NCBI GenBank assembly: GCA_947359465.1
Contig: OX375878.1
Coordinates: 82,749,627-82,813,626 of the forward strand
From: Metellina segmentata
Lineage: Eukaryota > Arthropoda > Arachnida > Araneae > Tetragnathidae
Direction: 5' to 3'
DNA length: 64,000 bases
Part shown: piece after piece, positions 1-10,490 of the stretch
How positions within the stretch are numbered: position 1 is the first letter of the stretch
How the letters are laid out: each line of letters begins with the position of its first letter
Translations under genes and position numbers: made by a program
Notes under the pieces: model-generated
Database searches by the model: none
Seen by the model: only the letters and a program-made list of their open reading frames with translations
Told to the model about the DNA's origin: nothing

Positions 1-90
1 CACGAAATTTTTTTAATCAAAAAAATGTTTGCTCATCCCACTACCAGATGGCGCCACCCGTCATTCACTAGCATGGCAAACAGTCAAAAA

Positions 91-152
91 ACTGCAATTT
101 TCCTGCAGGAATTTTGTACGAAATTCATGCAGGAAACCTGCAAATTTTTTTT
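91..152. repeat. Short inverted repeat around TGCAGGAAA
   Basis: The segment reads TTTTCCTGCAGGAATTTTGT, then ACGAAATTCATGCAGGAAAC, so that AAATTC...GCAGGAAA appears on both strands in a head-to-head arrangement. It can form an imperfect hairpin. It may belong to the neighbouring transposon remnant; no function can be assigned. Confidence 0.4.
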
Positions 153-184
153 TTTTAAGTTTATTGCTGATTTTTTCTTCTGGG

Positions 185-432
185 TACGACACAACGATAT
201 CTTACTATGACCGGCGTACTCACCGGACCTATCCCTGATTGAGAATGTTCGAGATGCCATTGGACAATAAGTCACCACTCCACCCGTACCGCGTTATCTG
301 CTGGAACTACGTGACAGGGTTCAAGCAGCATGGGATGGACTGTCGCAGGACTTCATCAAGAGCCTACATGACTCACTACCAGTGTGCTTGGTATGCTGCG
401 TTAGGAATAATGGCGGTCATAAGCCATACTGA
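185..432 (+). pseudogene. Tc1-like transposase, C-terminal remnant
   Basis: In one frame this reads DILL, a stop where Trp is expected, then PAYSPDLSLIENVRDAIG, a second stop, and LLELRDRVQAAWDGLSQDF to NNGGHKPY. That is the C-terminal third of a Tc1-type DDE transposase, with the conserved SPDLxxIE segment holding the catalytic Glu. At least two stops show it is dead. The upstream part is missing from the window. Confidence 0.85.
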
Positions 433-544
433 ATACCACTTTGTTTAATTTTTATCAATAAAGTTTGAATATTTCGGTCTAAAATTTTAATCATTTACTT
501 ATTTATAAAAGCACTTTACCAAACTTGTAAATTCCATTGCGTTC

Positions 545-586
545 TGACAATTCCTTCAATGTGCAACTTTTTTTTGTCTTAGTGTA
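545..586 (+). repeat. Right terminal inverted repeat of the Tc1-like element
   Basis: About 110 bases after the transposase stop the sequence runs into GTGCAACTTTTTTTTGTCTT followed by AGTG and TA. Read inward this is ACTAAGACAAAAAAAAGTTG, the usual look of Tc1 ends, with the TA target at 585-586. The left end is not in the window. Confidence 0.6.
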
Positions 587-1560
587 TTTATGTACTCACT
601 AGAAAAGATGCAATTCATGTTATTTGATATACTTTTCCTTTATCTCAATTACTATGGCCATTGTAACACACTAAAACATTTTAAACTGAAATTGCATCAT
701 TTGACAATTGTCTCCCTAAAGAAATGTCCAGATATTATTTTCATTGATAAAACTTTCAGAAAATGTGGCATATATGTAATATTGTACTGTCATGGAATGC
801 AATGACATGGCACCAAATACAAAATTTGGCATCATTTGAAAAGAAAAATCAGAAAGTTGAAGACAGGAAAAAAGTGGTTTTCCAGAAAATCTAGAAGAGT
901 TGGCAGGTATTATTGAATAATCTATAACTATATTAATGTAATATGAGTCTCTCCAGTAATCTATTTCATAAATTATCATGAAAAAATTTATAAAAAAAGA
1001 AATTTCTAAGCATTACAACACATATTGTTACAAATTTTCTCATATTGCATGGAAAAATTAGTAGAAATATGAAACCTCTTTACTTATAAATATTGAAAAT
1101 ATCTGTCCAAGATAATTATTGTTCTTTGAAAACTAGTATTTTTAAAAGCACTGAACAGGGACACTATTTTCTGAACATAATAATTTTGTTAAACTATAAA
1201 ATCAAGATTTTTTCTCATTTTCAAAAATTAGAAGGCCTAATAAAAAAAGCACTCAATTTAAATTTTAATTGACATTTTATCCTACTTTCACATGGAGTAC
1301 AAAATTCCCTCTTAAGTCATACAAATAATTGAAACAGAATTTACATTGTTTCTCTGACATATCCTGAACTTATGATAGGTCATATGAAACATTTGACATA
1401 TATGAAATTGATTTCAAATAGGAAAGTACAACTCCTTATTCAAGACTTTTAATAATTACATATTTTCTCTTACAAATAGAATAACAATTATACATTTTAT
1501 ATACAAGAACCACAAGTGGTTGTGGGGAATGGCAGCTTATGAAACAGACAAGTCTGCTCA
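587..1560. other. AT-rich spacer downstream of VPS29
   Basis: There are no genes, tandem repeats or known element ends here. The part next to 1560 is the VPS29 3' UTR. The remainder is low-complexity AT-rich sequence. Confidence 0.6.
1448..1453 (-). terminator. Possible VPS29 polyadenylation signal (ATTAAA)
   Basis: About 110 bases past the VPS29 stop the minus strand reads ATTAAA, the commonest variant of AATAAA. I see no AATAAA closer on this strand. The AT-rich setting makes chance matches likely, so this is a weak call. Confidence 0.3.
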
Positions 1561-1678
1561 TCATGCTTTCTTGTACTCGATTCTTTCAACTTTCACATCA
1601 TCACCAACCAACTGATAAACATAGGTGACAACTGTAGTTGACTGGATGTCCATTAAAACAAATGATGGAATGACAGCA
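1561..1678 (-). CDS. VPS29: VPS29 coding exon 4 (terminal)
   Basis: This last coding exon is 118 bp. The acceptor is TTTTTCTACAG before TGCTGTCATTCC, and its first T completes the split AGT codon from exon 3. It encodes [13 protein letters not shown], then [20 protein letters not shown] and a YKKA ending before TGA. It aligns residue for residue with the known VPS29 C-terminus. Confidence 0.95.
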
Positions 1679-4600
1679 CTGTAGAAAAATGTATAAACTT
1701 GTATTAAAAAATAATATTTTTAACTAAGAGGATATGAAAAATTAGTATTACATAAATGGAATTAAACTCCTTAGGTGATAAAACATCTAGATTTATAAAA
1801 ATTAATACATTTCGTTTTCTTAAAACTTTCCACAAAATGTCAATCTACGATTTTTATGCCTTATCAAAAGCTTATTAAATGCAAAAAATACTACAAAATT
1901 ATGAAACTTTCTATATTAAAAAAGTGTTGCCACAGACGCAACCGCAGGATTGAAAACTTGATTTTTTCGATCGAGTCTTAAGACTGTTTCCCTAGAAAGT
2001 AACAGATCAGAAAATTACGAAATTAACATGGTTTGTTCAAAATTGTAAAGGGAACAAGATGGAAAATATTTTTTCCCAATGCAGCCATTAGTTTAGGGTG
2101 CATGAAGTGTCAAAGTCGAAAAAAACGAAATTTCTAACGTGAGTGAGCAAAACATGTACAAATTTTCAGTCTTCAGGCGTGAGATTTTTTTTCTAGACTA
2201 CCTCTGAACCTCAATTTTGTAACTTGCTGATTTTTTCAAAAATTTCAATTTGGTTCCTAATAATATTTTTTGGAAATTTTTCAAAAATCTGGATTTTTTT
2301 TTGTTAAAACTTGTTAGTAAAAATATAGCTTATTGCTATTAGTTTTTTAATTTGAAAACATCACGGGAAACCTTAGAATGTACTCTTTTATACAGTACAA
2401 TAATTTTTTTAATTGGTTTAGAAATAAATTTTATGTGATGAAAAGTATAATTTCGCAATAGTATGCAAATGTAGTAGACCAAATAGACGTATGCCTTTGG
2501 AACCATGCCAATGTTTTTTTCACCTACCGTCTCGAACGGGAGCGAACAGATTCGAATGACCTTCGTTTGATTCTAGATTCATTTATATTGATTTCCTGAG
2601 AAACAGATTCGAGTGTGAAACAATAAATTATTAAAGTTATCACTGGCGTTCTTCAATGCTTTTTTCTATCTTAGCAATCGTTAAAGATGGAATAAAAATT
2701 TTAACGGATTTGAAATCTGCGGAAAATTTACACCAGATATATACTTTATATGTTTATTTTTCTTTTAATAAATAATTTATCAATTAAATGTTTATATATT
2801 TTGGTTTTCGAAGCTAACCAACACCACGGGCAATGTGACCCCAAAGAAAAGAAATGTCATGGGCAACTACGTTATGGCTGTTATACAATGGCTATGAATT
2901 CCCATTTGGTTTGCGAAGCAAACCAACTCCACGGGCAACGCCGTTATGATTGTTATCCAATAGGCTACAAATTCAGATTTGGTTTGCAAAGCAAACCAAT
3001 AACCCCACAAAAGCAACTGGCATGGGCAATGCAGTGGCTAGTAGCAAATAAACAAGAGTGGTTGTCTTCATCATTGTCTTATATGTGTACCATAACGTGT
3101 GACAAGATGGTTACAAAATGTTTTAGAACACTGAATCTCCACTCAACAATCTTTCCTCTTAATTTTAATTACAAATTGTTGATTTCAATATCCAAAAGAG
3201 TGCCATTATCATTCCTTTATTATCCAAGAGTACATAAAAATAAGAATTTGTGAGGGCATTTAGAAACAAGTGACAGTTTCTGTAATATACAATTCCAAGT
3301 ATGGATTCTTTCATTCGGTAGTTAAAAGTTAGCCATAGATTGTGATTTTATTCCACCACAACTGCTATGTCCCGGTGATTGCAGTCACTTTAACAACAGG
3401 GTTCATATCAGTTCACATTTTGAGCAGGGATGACTGGTGGGTGTCTATTTTATTTTATTTATTTTTAGTGAAGGTTGGCAGTCAATCGTTCATCTTTCCA
3501 ATTTGTCACCAAGAGTGAGAAACTTGAAAACATTTTTTTAAACATCCTCTAAGGAAAGGCCTATTTCAATTGGCAACAGACAAGCTTGTTGACAAGAGTA
3601 GTTCTTGAGATGGTATCTGACCAGTAAGGTTGTTGTTTTGCTTAAAAATAAAGATTTTAAGAGCACCCCCAAATCATAAATTTTAATGTTTACATTTTTA
3701 TCAAAACAAAAGAAATAATATATATATAATTTTTTTTTTTGCCATTCAAATTTAGTATGTTACCATTTATTACACAACAAAAAGTACTTTTAGCGTTACA
3801 ATTTTATTTCTAGCAATTTTTGTTAACATGAATGTCTTTAATAATACTATCCATAATTTAACAATAAAACTATCCATAAAAGAAAAATGTAATTTGCATT
3901 GACTGAAAGTTCCATTCTAAAATTGATTTGAAAATCAAACAAAATTATGATATTGCATTTGTTTAGTATGGACAGGGATAAGCCGAAATTTTATTTCAAC
4001 AGTTTAAAATTACAAAGCCTAAGGACATGTTTTTAAAGAATATTTTCTATCATCTGCTAACAAAGTTTGAAACAAAAAACAAGCCCTTTCACTAACACAG
4101 GAATCACAGCACAACACATAAAACATGACCATGTGCAGTAGGGTGGAGCGAAAAACACGAATTTTGGAAATTGAAAACGCCTATGGTGGGAATAGTTGGG
4201 GACTACCATGCTTATTAACAGTACAAAATATGAGATAAATCAATTAATATCTTCAGGTGTCCAAATCACTTTGAAATTTCGAAATTTTGCCAATTTTTTC
4301 ACAAAAATAATAATAACACATTTAAAAAAAATTAATACATCTTATTTAAAGCCATGGGTGGATGAAATGAACTTCCCTGCGTGTAAAAAAAAAGTTTTAC
4401 ACTTAACATTATCCCGGAAAAAAAAAAATTTCCCCTTTTTCTAGAGCGGCATCACGCGTGTCTCCACTCTTCTCAATAGACTCATCATTGCGACCACGCG
4501 TTTACACGGGCGCTTCCCCTTGCAGCTCTTCGCTCTTTTTTTAATTATTAAAACAACCCAGAACTTAGCACGAGGAGATGGCTGCCTAATTTTTACCATA

Positions 4601-7600
4601 TTTTAAATAAATTGAGATTTTAGCCTGAGGATATAAAAATTGTTGTAGATAAGAAATGCTTATTATGCCCATCCAGAAAATATTATTTTGGCAATGTTAG
4701 CTGATGATAGAAAACACGTCAGAGAATTGAGCCTCAGAAAAATTTAAAATTAAGACCAAAAAAAATAAAGTCGAAAAGAATATTCGAGAGTTCAAAATTC
4801 CCAAGTTAAACTTTGAAGCAGACGATTACATAAATTTAATTGAATGGCAATCAGATTCCATTACAGATCCACCACTTACAGTATCTCTTTCTGATGATCA
4901 ACTCAAGTCTATGATTCTAGACGTTCCAACCAATAGTAATATGTTTAACTTTCCATGCCATTCACAAGCAGTAGAACGTTGCGTTAAATTAGTAACTGAA
5001 GCATATAGTACAGTATGTGGTACAAAAGCACGAGATGGATTTATTCGGTCAAGAATTGCTTCCAGACTTGCTTTACCAAGATTTGAAACCAAAATCCAAT
5101 ATCAACCACTTTTAAGCTAAACCACTTGCCACTAACTTCAGTTTAATTTTTTAGGGTAAGCTAGTTACTTAAATTGAAATTTTTAGGGGGGGGGTGGAAC
5201 TCGATATGTAGCCACCTCCTCGTGCTGAGTTCTGGATTGTTTTCATAATGCAAACACAGCGAAGGTCTACAAGGGGAAGCGCCCGTGTAAACGCGTGGTC
5301 ACAATGATGAGTCTATTGAGAGGAGTGGAGACGCGCGTGATGCCGCTCTAAAAAAAGGGGAAATTTTTTATTTTCCGAGATAATGTTAAGTGTAAAACTT
5401 TTTTTTTACAAGCAGGGAAGTTCGTTTCACCCACCCATGGCTTTAAATAAGATGTATTTAATTTTTTTAAATGCGTTATTATTATTTTTGTGAAAAAATT
5501 GGCAAAATTTCGAAATTTCAAAGTGATTTGGGCACCTGAAGATATTAATTGATTTAGCTCATATTTTGTACTGTTAATAAGCATGGTAATCCCCAACTAT
5601 TCCCACCATAGGCGTTTTTAATTTCCGAAATTCGTGTTTTTCGCTCCACCCTAATGTGCAGTCTTCTGAAATTTCATGAAATGAAGTTTATTCTGACAGG
5701 GGTAAGAAAAGAAGGTTCAGGAAATTTTATCCAAAAATGCTGTTTCTTGATAGCATAAAAATGTACAAAATAAAGACTCAAGAATGAAAAAATCCTCAAA
5801 ATGGTATAAAAACCTAAACATTGACATTTTTCATAAAAAAAATAACATCAACCAAATAGCATGCAAAAAATGCAGGAATATGCTCTAACAAAATCACTAA
5901 AATCAGTTTACTTTCTATAATTTTTAATAAAGTTCAAGACTTGGCAAAATCATAGATATTCTAGAGTAAATCCTAAAACAGCATGTTTTTATTAATCAAT
6001 AATTTTGTTGTCTGTTTTATTTTGTTTATTAACTTAAATTATTGGTAAGAATAAATGTGAACATTGGACTTGAAAAAATCTAAAATTCATTGCCTATAAA
6101 AAGCATCTATATTTATAAAAAGGGATGTGGGTTGTGTATGTGTGTATATTTTCTATACAAATCTACACCATTTGACCAATTCAAACCAAATATGAGACTT
6201 ATACTTTAAAACACTGTTGAAAAATGGCTATTACTTTCCTGATTTCACACCAATCTGTAGCACTTACAACCATGAAAATTGACATGCAGGGAGTCCTAAA
6301 AGTGCCCTTCAAGCCCCAATTTAAAAATCTAGTTTGTTTTACTGCAACAATTGAATATTGACAAGGAAACACTTGTACAGGAAATTTAACACAGGGAAAT
6401 GTTGCAGTCCTATTTGAGCACTACTAAATTTCTTAAATCATCATCTTTACCAATATTTTTTTTCCTTTTTCCAATTGCTCTATTGTTAATTGTTATTCCA
6501 ATTGCTCTAAGTGTTGAAGTAAAAAAATTCCATTTCAGCTCAAGAAGTCGAATTTCGACACTTTGCACATCTTTCGTTTTTCAGAATTCTGCATTATTTC
6601 ATCGGAATTTAATTTCTGTTTGTGTATGTCTGAAGTCTTTCGTCACAAGGAATGCTGTGACAGTAATAATTAAAAATTCAATACATTGCACAGCTTTCGT
6701 TTTTCAGAATTCTGCACTTTTCATCAGAATTTGGTTTCTGTTAGTATGTTTCAGTCTTTTGCATATTGCAACATATTATTCAGGAATTAAATGTATATAT
6801 TTGCATCCGAAGTAAATTGTAGAAGCTATGAAAAAGTTAAAACGAAGTTAAAAAGTATTTTCCGGAACAACTTAAATGATTGCATTTTTCTATATAAGAA
6901 AAGTGATTATTCTAATTCACTTTTCAATCAACATTTAAACATTTCCACCTGAGCAATGTTAGGTTATTCAGCAAATTGCCTTTAAAAATTGTAACTAATA
7001 GAACTGTAGTTCACATCGATGTGAGACGTTGACCTTTCTAACATAGTGCACATTATAGCATGCATAGAATGACATTAATGCTTAATTAATACTCAATAAA
7101 TGTATGCAAACTCATTAATACTCAATAAATGTATGCTAACTCATTAATACTCAATAAATGTATGCAAACTCATTAATACTCAATAAATGTATGCAAATCA
7201 TATCATGTGTATTCAAAACAAAATTAATCTTGAATTCATCATATTCTTACCTATCTAATGGATTATAAGCCCCAGTAGCAGATCCAGGATTAATGTAGAA
7301 CTTGTTTTCATGTTCATAGGCTTCAAATTTATGAGTATGGCCAGATATCAAAATATCCACATCTAGTTGCCTTTGAACTAAAGCAAGACTAGCAGGATCT
7401 CCCCATGGAACAACCTGATGGCCATGACACAAACCAATACGAAATTGACCAACTGTCACAACTTTTTGTTCTGGATAATTCATGTTCTGCAAAGGAAATT
7501 TCAATTATTAATAAGAAATGCAATACATGTTCTAATTTATAATAGTAAAAATGATTCATTTAAAAATAAAAGACAATAAAATAAATCCAGTTTATAAATT

Positions 7601-9102
7601 AATAAAAATACATGAAAGGGTAGTTATGCTAAATATTAATTTTGTGTCTAGTAAAAGTCAGGTAATCTGTATGTTACATTAAAGATATAAGGAAGAGTAA
7701 TAAATCAAAGGACTTTTTAAAGACTTGCTAGTAAAATTGAAGAATAATTTAATAACTTTGAAAACAGAATGAAAAAATTGAACGAGTTTGAGAAACAGTG
7801 ATATACCACACAAAAACGTGATAATTCCATTTCAGCAGCACTATAATTCTGAAGACAGATGCAAGTACAATTGGGACTATAAATTCTTTATTCTGGCAAA
7901 CACACACAAATTAGTTCATTTAAATTATAAGGTCACAATTTCAGTTATAAAAAGTGGCTGCAATTAGAGAATCCAGAAATGATGGTCAGAAATTAAATTT
8001 AAAAATAATATCTACAAATCTAAGTTACGGATTCATTGAAATGTATCCGTGCACATATATCATTTTCTGCAGTATGAGTTAGTTAAGAATTCTTAAAGTC
8101 AGTTTGATTTATGAAGTCACTTGCTGTCTGTTCTAATTCTGTGACTTATTTTCTTTCATCTTTAATCTCATTCTTCATAATCTAAAATTAGGATTTTTCT
8201 TGTATAACCCAAAATATAAGACCTTTATAATTGAGTAATTGTGTGATGGGAAAGGGGGGAGTAAAAGTTTCAAATATCACATTCAGTTGAGGCTTCTCTA
8301 CTAATATAAAAGGAAGTGTTTGTTTCTGTACTCAAAGTCCTGACAAATCTACGGCACTTACAGTAATGGAATTTGGCACACAGGTTGTTCAAATTCTTTA
8401 CAATTTTTGGGTCGCGGCGAATTTTAAAATTCAATCTGGAACATTTAAAAATGAATTTAATTATCTTTGTTTTCCTTAGAATGGCAACAGCATAAGAGAT
8501 CAGATATTTTAAATTATTTTTCTACTTCCGTTTCATTTTGCGGAGGAGCAATTTGTCAGCAGACTAAAAAACAAACAAAGTTTTAACTGGATTTATTTAA
8601 CATTCCAACTATCTATGAAAGGAGGTATTCCACCATGTAATAGCACAATTGAGTGCGAGTGTACACAATTCAATTCCGACAAAATTAAATATTCACCTCA
8701 TCAAAATCACCCCTGACCACGTGGACATCGCTTGCCAAAGTTTTTAGGTAGTCATAGGATTCCTTCGTACATAAATTTCCAGTACACAAAATATGTTGTA
8801 TCCTCCCGGGTATCAAAAGTTTCTTAAACTTCAGAGGCAAACTGTGACATCTGTGAGGAATATGTAGGTCACCAAGCACTAAGACCAGCTGAAAATATAT
8901 AATATTATTAAAGTATGGTAAAAAATATTCATGGAATCAACTAGAAAATATACATGAATGGTAGCAAGAAATGATAAGCATAAAACAGGAAATGAATTTA
9001 TCATGTGCAAAAATTTCAAAGATCGAAATTTTCAAGGACGGAAATGAAAAAATATCTTTTCATGACATATTATATGAAAAAGGGTCTTTAAAGTCTTACC
9101 AT
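1561..9102 (-). CDS. VPS29: VPS29, retromer core subunit (whole gene, 4 coding exons)
   Basis: VPS29 is the small subunit of the retromer, which with VPS35 and VPS26 recycles membrane proteins from endosomes to the Golgi or plasma membrane. It has a metallophosphoesterase fold used mainly as a protein-binding scaffold. Exons 9100-9102, 8697-8888, 7251-7486 and 1561-1678 join with phases 0, 0 and 2 to give 549 bp, that is 182 residues plus stop, the same length as human VPS29. Visible motifs are GDLHIPHR near residues 7-14, [31 protein letters not shown] and [20 protein letters not shown], ending VERIEYKKA. All introns are GT-AG. Intron 3 (5.57 kb) holds several transposons but the reading frame is unbroken, so the gene is probably functional. 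Identity is very secure; only the ATG exon is a position-based choice. Confidence 0.96.
2660..3041 (+). mobile_element. Helitron fragment with 3' terminus
   Basis: It shares with other copies here the CGGATTTGAAATCTGCGGAA core and several GGTTTGCGAAGCAAACC short palindromes. It ends GCAGTGGCTAG followed by T, the CTAG terminus typical of Helitrons, here with a shortened terminal hairpin. The 5' half is missing. A 167-residue open frame across it is an accident of the repeat. Confidence 0.7.
4139..5653 (+). mobile_element. 1.5-kb DNA transposon with about 450-bp inverted arms
   Basis: Both ends read TAGGGTGGAGCGAAAAACAC going inward, and the flanks are an exact 8-bp direct repeat ATGTGCAG (4131-4138 and 5654-5661). 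The arms run to about 4590 and from about 5205, with scattered differences, so the copy is not new. An 8-bp target duplication is usual for hAT, P or Mutator-like elements; I cannot decide the superfamily. The centre holds the tail of a transposon protein. It lies in VPS29 intron 3 and would fold into a long hairpin in the pre-mRNA. Confidence 0.85.
4645..5119 (+). pseudogene. Transposon protein remnant (C-terminal part)
   Basis: One frame reads [20 protein letters not shown] and then stops. A shift near 4745 continues as [18 protein letters not shown], then [18 protein letters not shown] and [20 protein letters not shown] to TAA. From memory this pattern (an MLADxRxHxREL block, a CHxQAVERxVKLVTEA block, then RDGFIRxRxxSR) recurs in uncharacterised transposon proteins of arthropods and other animals. 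The frameshift and absent N-terminus mark it as dead. Confidence 0.7.
6550..6775. repeat. Imperfect internal duplication
   Basis: Two segments about 130 bases apart share TTTCGTTTTTCAGAATTCTG followed by a CATCxGAATTT stretch and an ATTTCTGTT-like end. This is a diverged tandem repeat inside VPS29 intron 3, and it accounts for the 138-residue open frame there. Confidence 0.5.
7084..7197. repeat. 29-bp minisatellite, four copies
   Basis: The unit ATTAATACTCAATAAATGTA plus TGCAAACTC is repeated four times with one substitution and a broken last copy. It lies about 55 bases before (in + coordinates) the donor of VPS29 exon 3, so on the transcript it is just inside intron 3. Confidence 0.9.
7251..7486 (-). 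CDS. VPS29: VPS29 coding exon 3
   Basis: This exon is 236 bp, entering in phase 0 and leaving in phase 2. The acceptor is CTTTGCAG before AAC ATG AAT TAT, and the donor is GATAG followed by GTAAGA. It encodes [41 protein letters not shown] and [13 protein letters not shown], the core of the fold including the SGHTH motif. Confidence 0.96.
8295..8600 (+). mobile_element. Helitron 5' fragment
   Basis: It begins TCTCTACTAATATAAAAGG, the Helitron 5' terminus also seen in other copies, then the shared GGCACTTACAGTAATGGAAT block and the TTTTGCGGAGGAGCAATTTG block. It breaks off near 8600 with no 3' end. It lies in VPS29 intron 2. Confidence 0.75.
8697..8888 (-). CDS. VPS29: VPS29 coding exon 2
   Basis: This exon is 192 bp, 64 codons, phase 0 at both ends. 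The acceptor is TTTTCAG before CTG GTC TTA, and the donor is GAG followed by GTGAAT. It encodes the N-terminal strand, the GDLHIPHR motif (Asp8 and His10 positions of the metallophosphoesterase site), the [14 protein letters not shown] segment and RGDFDE. Confidence 0.95.
9100..9102 (-). CDS. VPS29: VPS29 coding exon 1 (ATG only, candidate)
   Basis: Exon 2 begins with the codons for LVLVLGDLH, so only the initiator Met is missing. At 9102-9100 the minus strand reads ACC ATG followed at once by GTAAGA, a good donor, 211 bp before exon 2. An exon that ends right after the ATG matches the conserved intron position in vertebrate VPS29 (known from the family). A second ATG-GTAAGT site at 40025 is much further away and is discussed under the KLF gene. 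Confidence 0.72.
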
Positions 9103-9232
9103 GGTTTTTTTTTATTCGACAACACCCCCACACAAAATGCTTCAAACAAAAAGAAAACAAATCACACCGAAAGTAAAAGTGTTGCCAGTTACTTTTTGTG
9201 AATAGAAGTGATCTGCTATTGCAGGTAGATAA

Positions 9233-9300
9233 GGAGCCGCGATAGCGTAACGGATTAGCAACAAGAGGGGTTATGTGTTCAAATCCAACTAAAGACCGTC
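9233..9300 (+). mobile_element. SINE head fragment (tRNA-like)
   Basis: GCCGCGATAGCG ... GTTCAAATCC ... AAAGACCGTC matches the tRNA-related 5' part of the SINE in this window, with a B-box-like GTTCAAATCC at 9277-9286. The body is missing. Confidence 0.5.
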
Positions 9301-9334
9301 ATCTATAAATTGAATGGGGCACGTTGTTATATGG

Positions 9335-9650
9335 TAATTAACGTCGTACTAGAGCAACACAACGTGCTATTGAGACGACTATCCGGGATCAATCCCTTAA
9401 TGGAAGGATCCGAGGACAACACCTCGTAATTTTGTACCACGGTCAGATGACGAAGCAACACCTGAGCTGGCATCCCACTCTCCAAACTTCCACACCAAGC
9501 CAACGTAAGGACTTTCGGCCACGACAGATTTAAGGTGCACCAGCCGCCTCTACACCATACGCTTACAAACATCCATGCCCGGACCCGGATTCGAACCAGG
9601 AACCTTCCCATCTAGAGGCTAACACCTTAACCACAATACCGGTTGGTCGG
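9335..9650 (-). mobile_element. tRNA-derived SINE, near full length
   Basis: On the minus strand it runs from ACCGGTATTGTGGTTAAGG, through the RNA polymerase III B box GGTTCGAATCC (9589-9599), the shared body GCCGAAAGTCC and CCAGCTCAGGTG, to the tail TTGCTCTAGTACGACGTTAA. It lies about 230 bases upstream of the VPS29 start and forms an inverted pair with the copy at 10173. Confidence 0.85.
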
Positions 9651-9794
9651 CATTACACATTAGGAGAATTATAACCAAAGTTGTGGTATAATTAATAGAT
9701 GCTTGTTAAGGTTAGGTTTTTTACATTTGCATGCTAAACATTGGTGATGTTCAACCTGTAATAGATTTGATGGAATTAGTTCCAATTGGTAGGT

Positions 9795-9955
9795 TTCGGA
9801 TTTTTCCCTTTGGGATTGATCCCGGACCGTCGTAAGTAGCCCGATGTTTGCTCCAGTACGATGTTAATTGAAATATACTATACCGCACTAATTGGTCAAT
9901 ATTAACATACGTTAAATCAGTCGTACCCCCAAATGTCCTCACGTTGGACCATGGA
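9795..9955 (+). mobile_element. SINE fragments, tail then middle
   Basis: Residues 9795-9872 match the SINE tail (GGGATTGATCCCGGACCGTC and on to the GTTAATT end). Residues 9911-9955 match the middle of the SINE (ACGTTAAATC ... GTCCTCACGTTGG). The order tail-then-middle shows two separate insertions or a rearrangement. Confidence 0.6.
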
Positions 9956-10172
9956 AAAGGAAGGCCATTGGTGAGTTGGAAAAGCCATGTTCAAGTTTAG
10001 TGAACAATGCTATAGAATACCGTTCTTCCTGAGAATGTGTAGACGCCTGTATGAGAGAACGCTTTTGTGATACATTACAAAAAAGTCGACGGTGAAACAT
10101 TACAAGATAGGTTGCTTGTGTATTACACCAAGCCAAGTGGTAAGGTCGTTTTTGTGTTCTCTCTCTGCTCGC

Positions 10173-10490
10173 TGACCAATAACCGGTCTGGTTGTTAAGG
10201 TATTAACATGTAGAGCGGAAGGTTACTGGTTCGAATCCAGGTCAGTACATGGATGTTTATTGTTGTTGTAGGGGCGGTTTGTTCACATTAAATCTGTCGT
10301 GGCCGAAAGTCCTCACGTTGGGGTGGTGTGGAAGTGTGAAGAGTTGAGTGCCAGCTCAGGTGTTGACTGGTCATCTGACGGTTGCTCAAAATTAGGTGGT
10401 GTTGTCCTCGGATATTTCTCAATGGGATTGATCCCGGAACGTCGTCAATAGCCCGTTGTGTTACACCAGTACGACGTTGATTAAAAAATT
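10173..10490 (+). mobile_element. tRNA-derived SINE, near full length
   Basis: It has a tRNA-like head with box B GGTTCGAATCC at 10228-10238, the TGTCGTGGCCGAAAGTCCTC body, the TTGTCCTCGGAT segment and the tail CCAGTACGACGTTGATTAAA followed by an A-rich end. It is the cleanest copy for defining this family. Confidence 0.88.

Larger units (their letters stand above)
1679..7250 (-). other. VPS29 intron 3, transposon-filled
   Basis: This 5.57-kb phase-2 intron holds a Helitron 3' end (2660-3041), a long-TIR DNA transposon (4139-5653), an imperfect internal repeat (about 6550-6770) and a 29-bp minisatellite (7084-7197). The stretches 1690-2600, 3050-4130 and 5700-6400 are AT-rich with no gene I can recognise; 6105-6340 looks like another degenerate mobile-element end but I cannot place it. 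Confidence 0.8.

Noticed and set aside
2750..3253. Open frame of 167 codons
   Set aside because: It runs through the Helitron fragment and its repeated palindromes ([15 protein letters not shown] repeats are the palindrome units translated); no protein family is seen.
4196..5596. Two similar 82-codon frames on opposite strands
   Set aside because: They are the two inverted arms of the 4139-5653 transposon read in mirror image, not paralogous genes.
7084..7197. Possible CRISPR-like array
   Set aside because: Units are directly adjacent without unique spacers, in a eukaryotic intron; it is a minisatellite.
9327..9611. 94-codon minus-strand frame, and similar frames at 31983-32288 and 47518-47793
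   Set aside because: All are SINE bodies. The recurring DRFNVH-like text is the translated SINE, not a protein.
10228..10238. Possible intact tRNA gene
   Set aside because: The B box is good but the anticodon and acceptor stems do not fold into a cloverleaf, and the same head is shared by many SINE copies.
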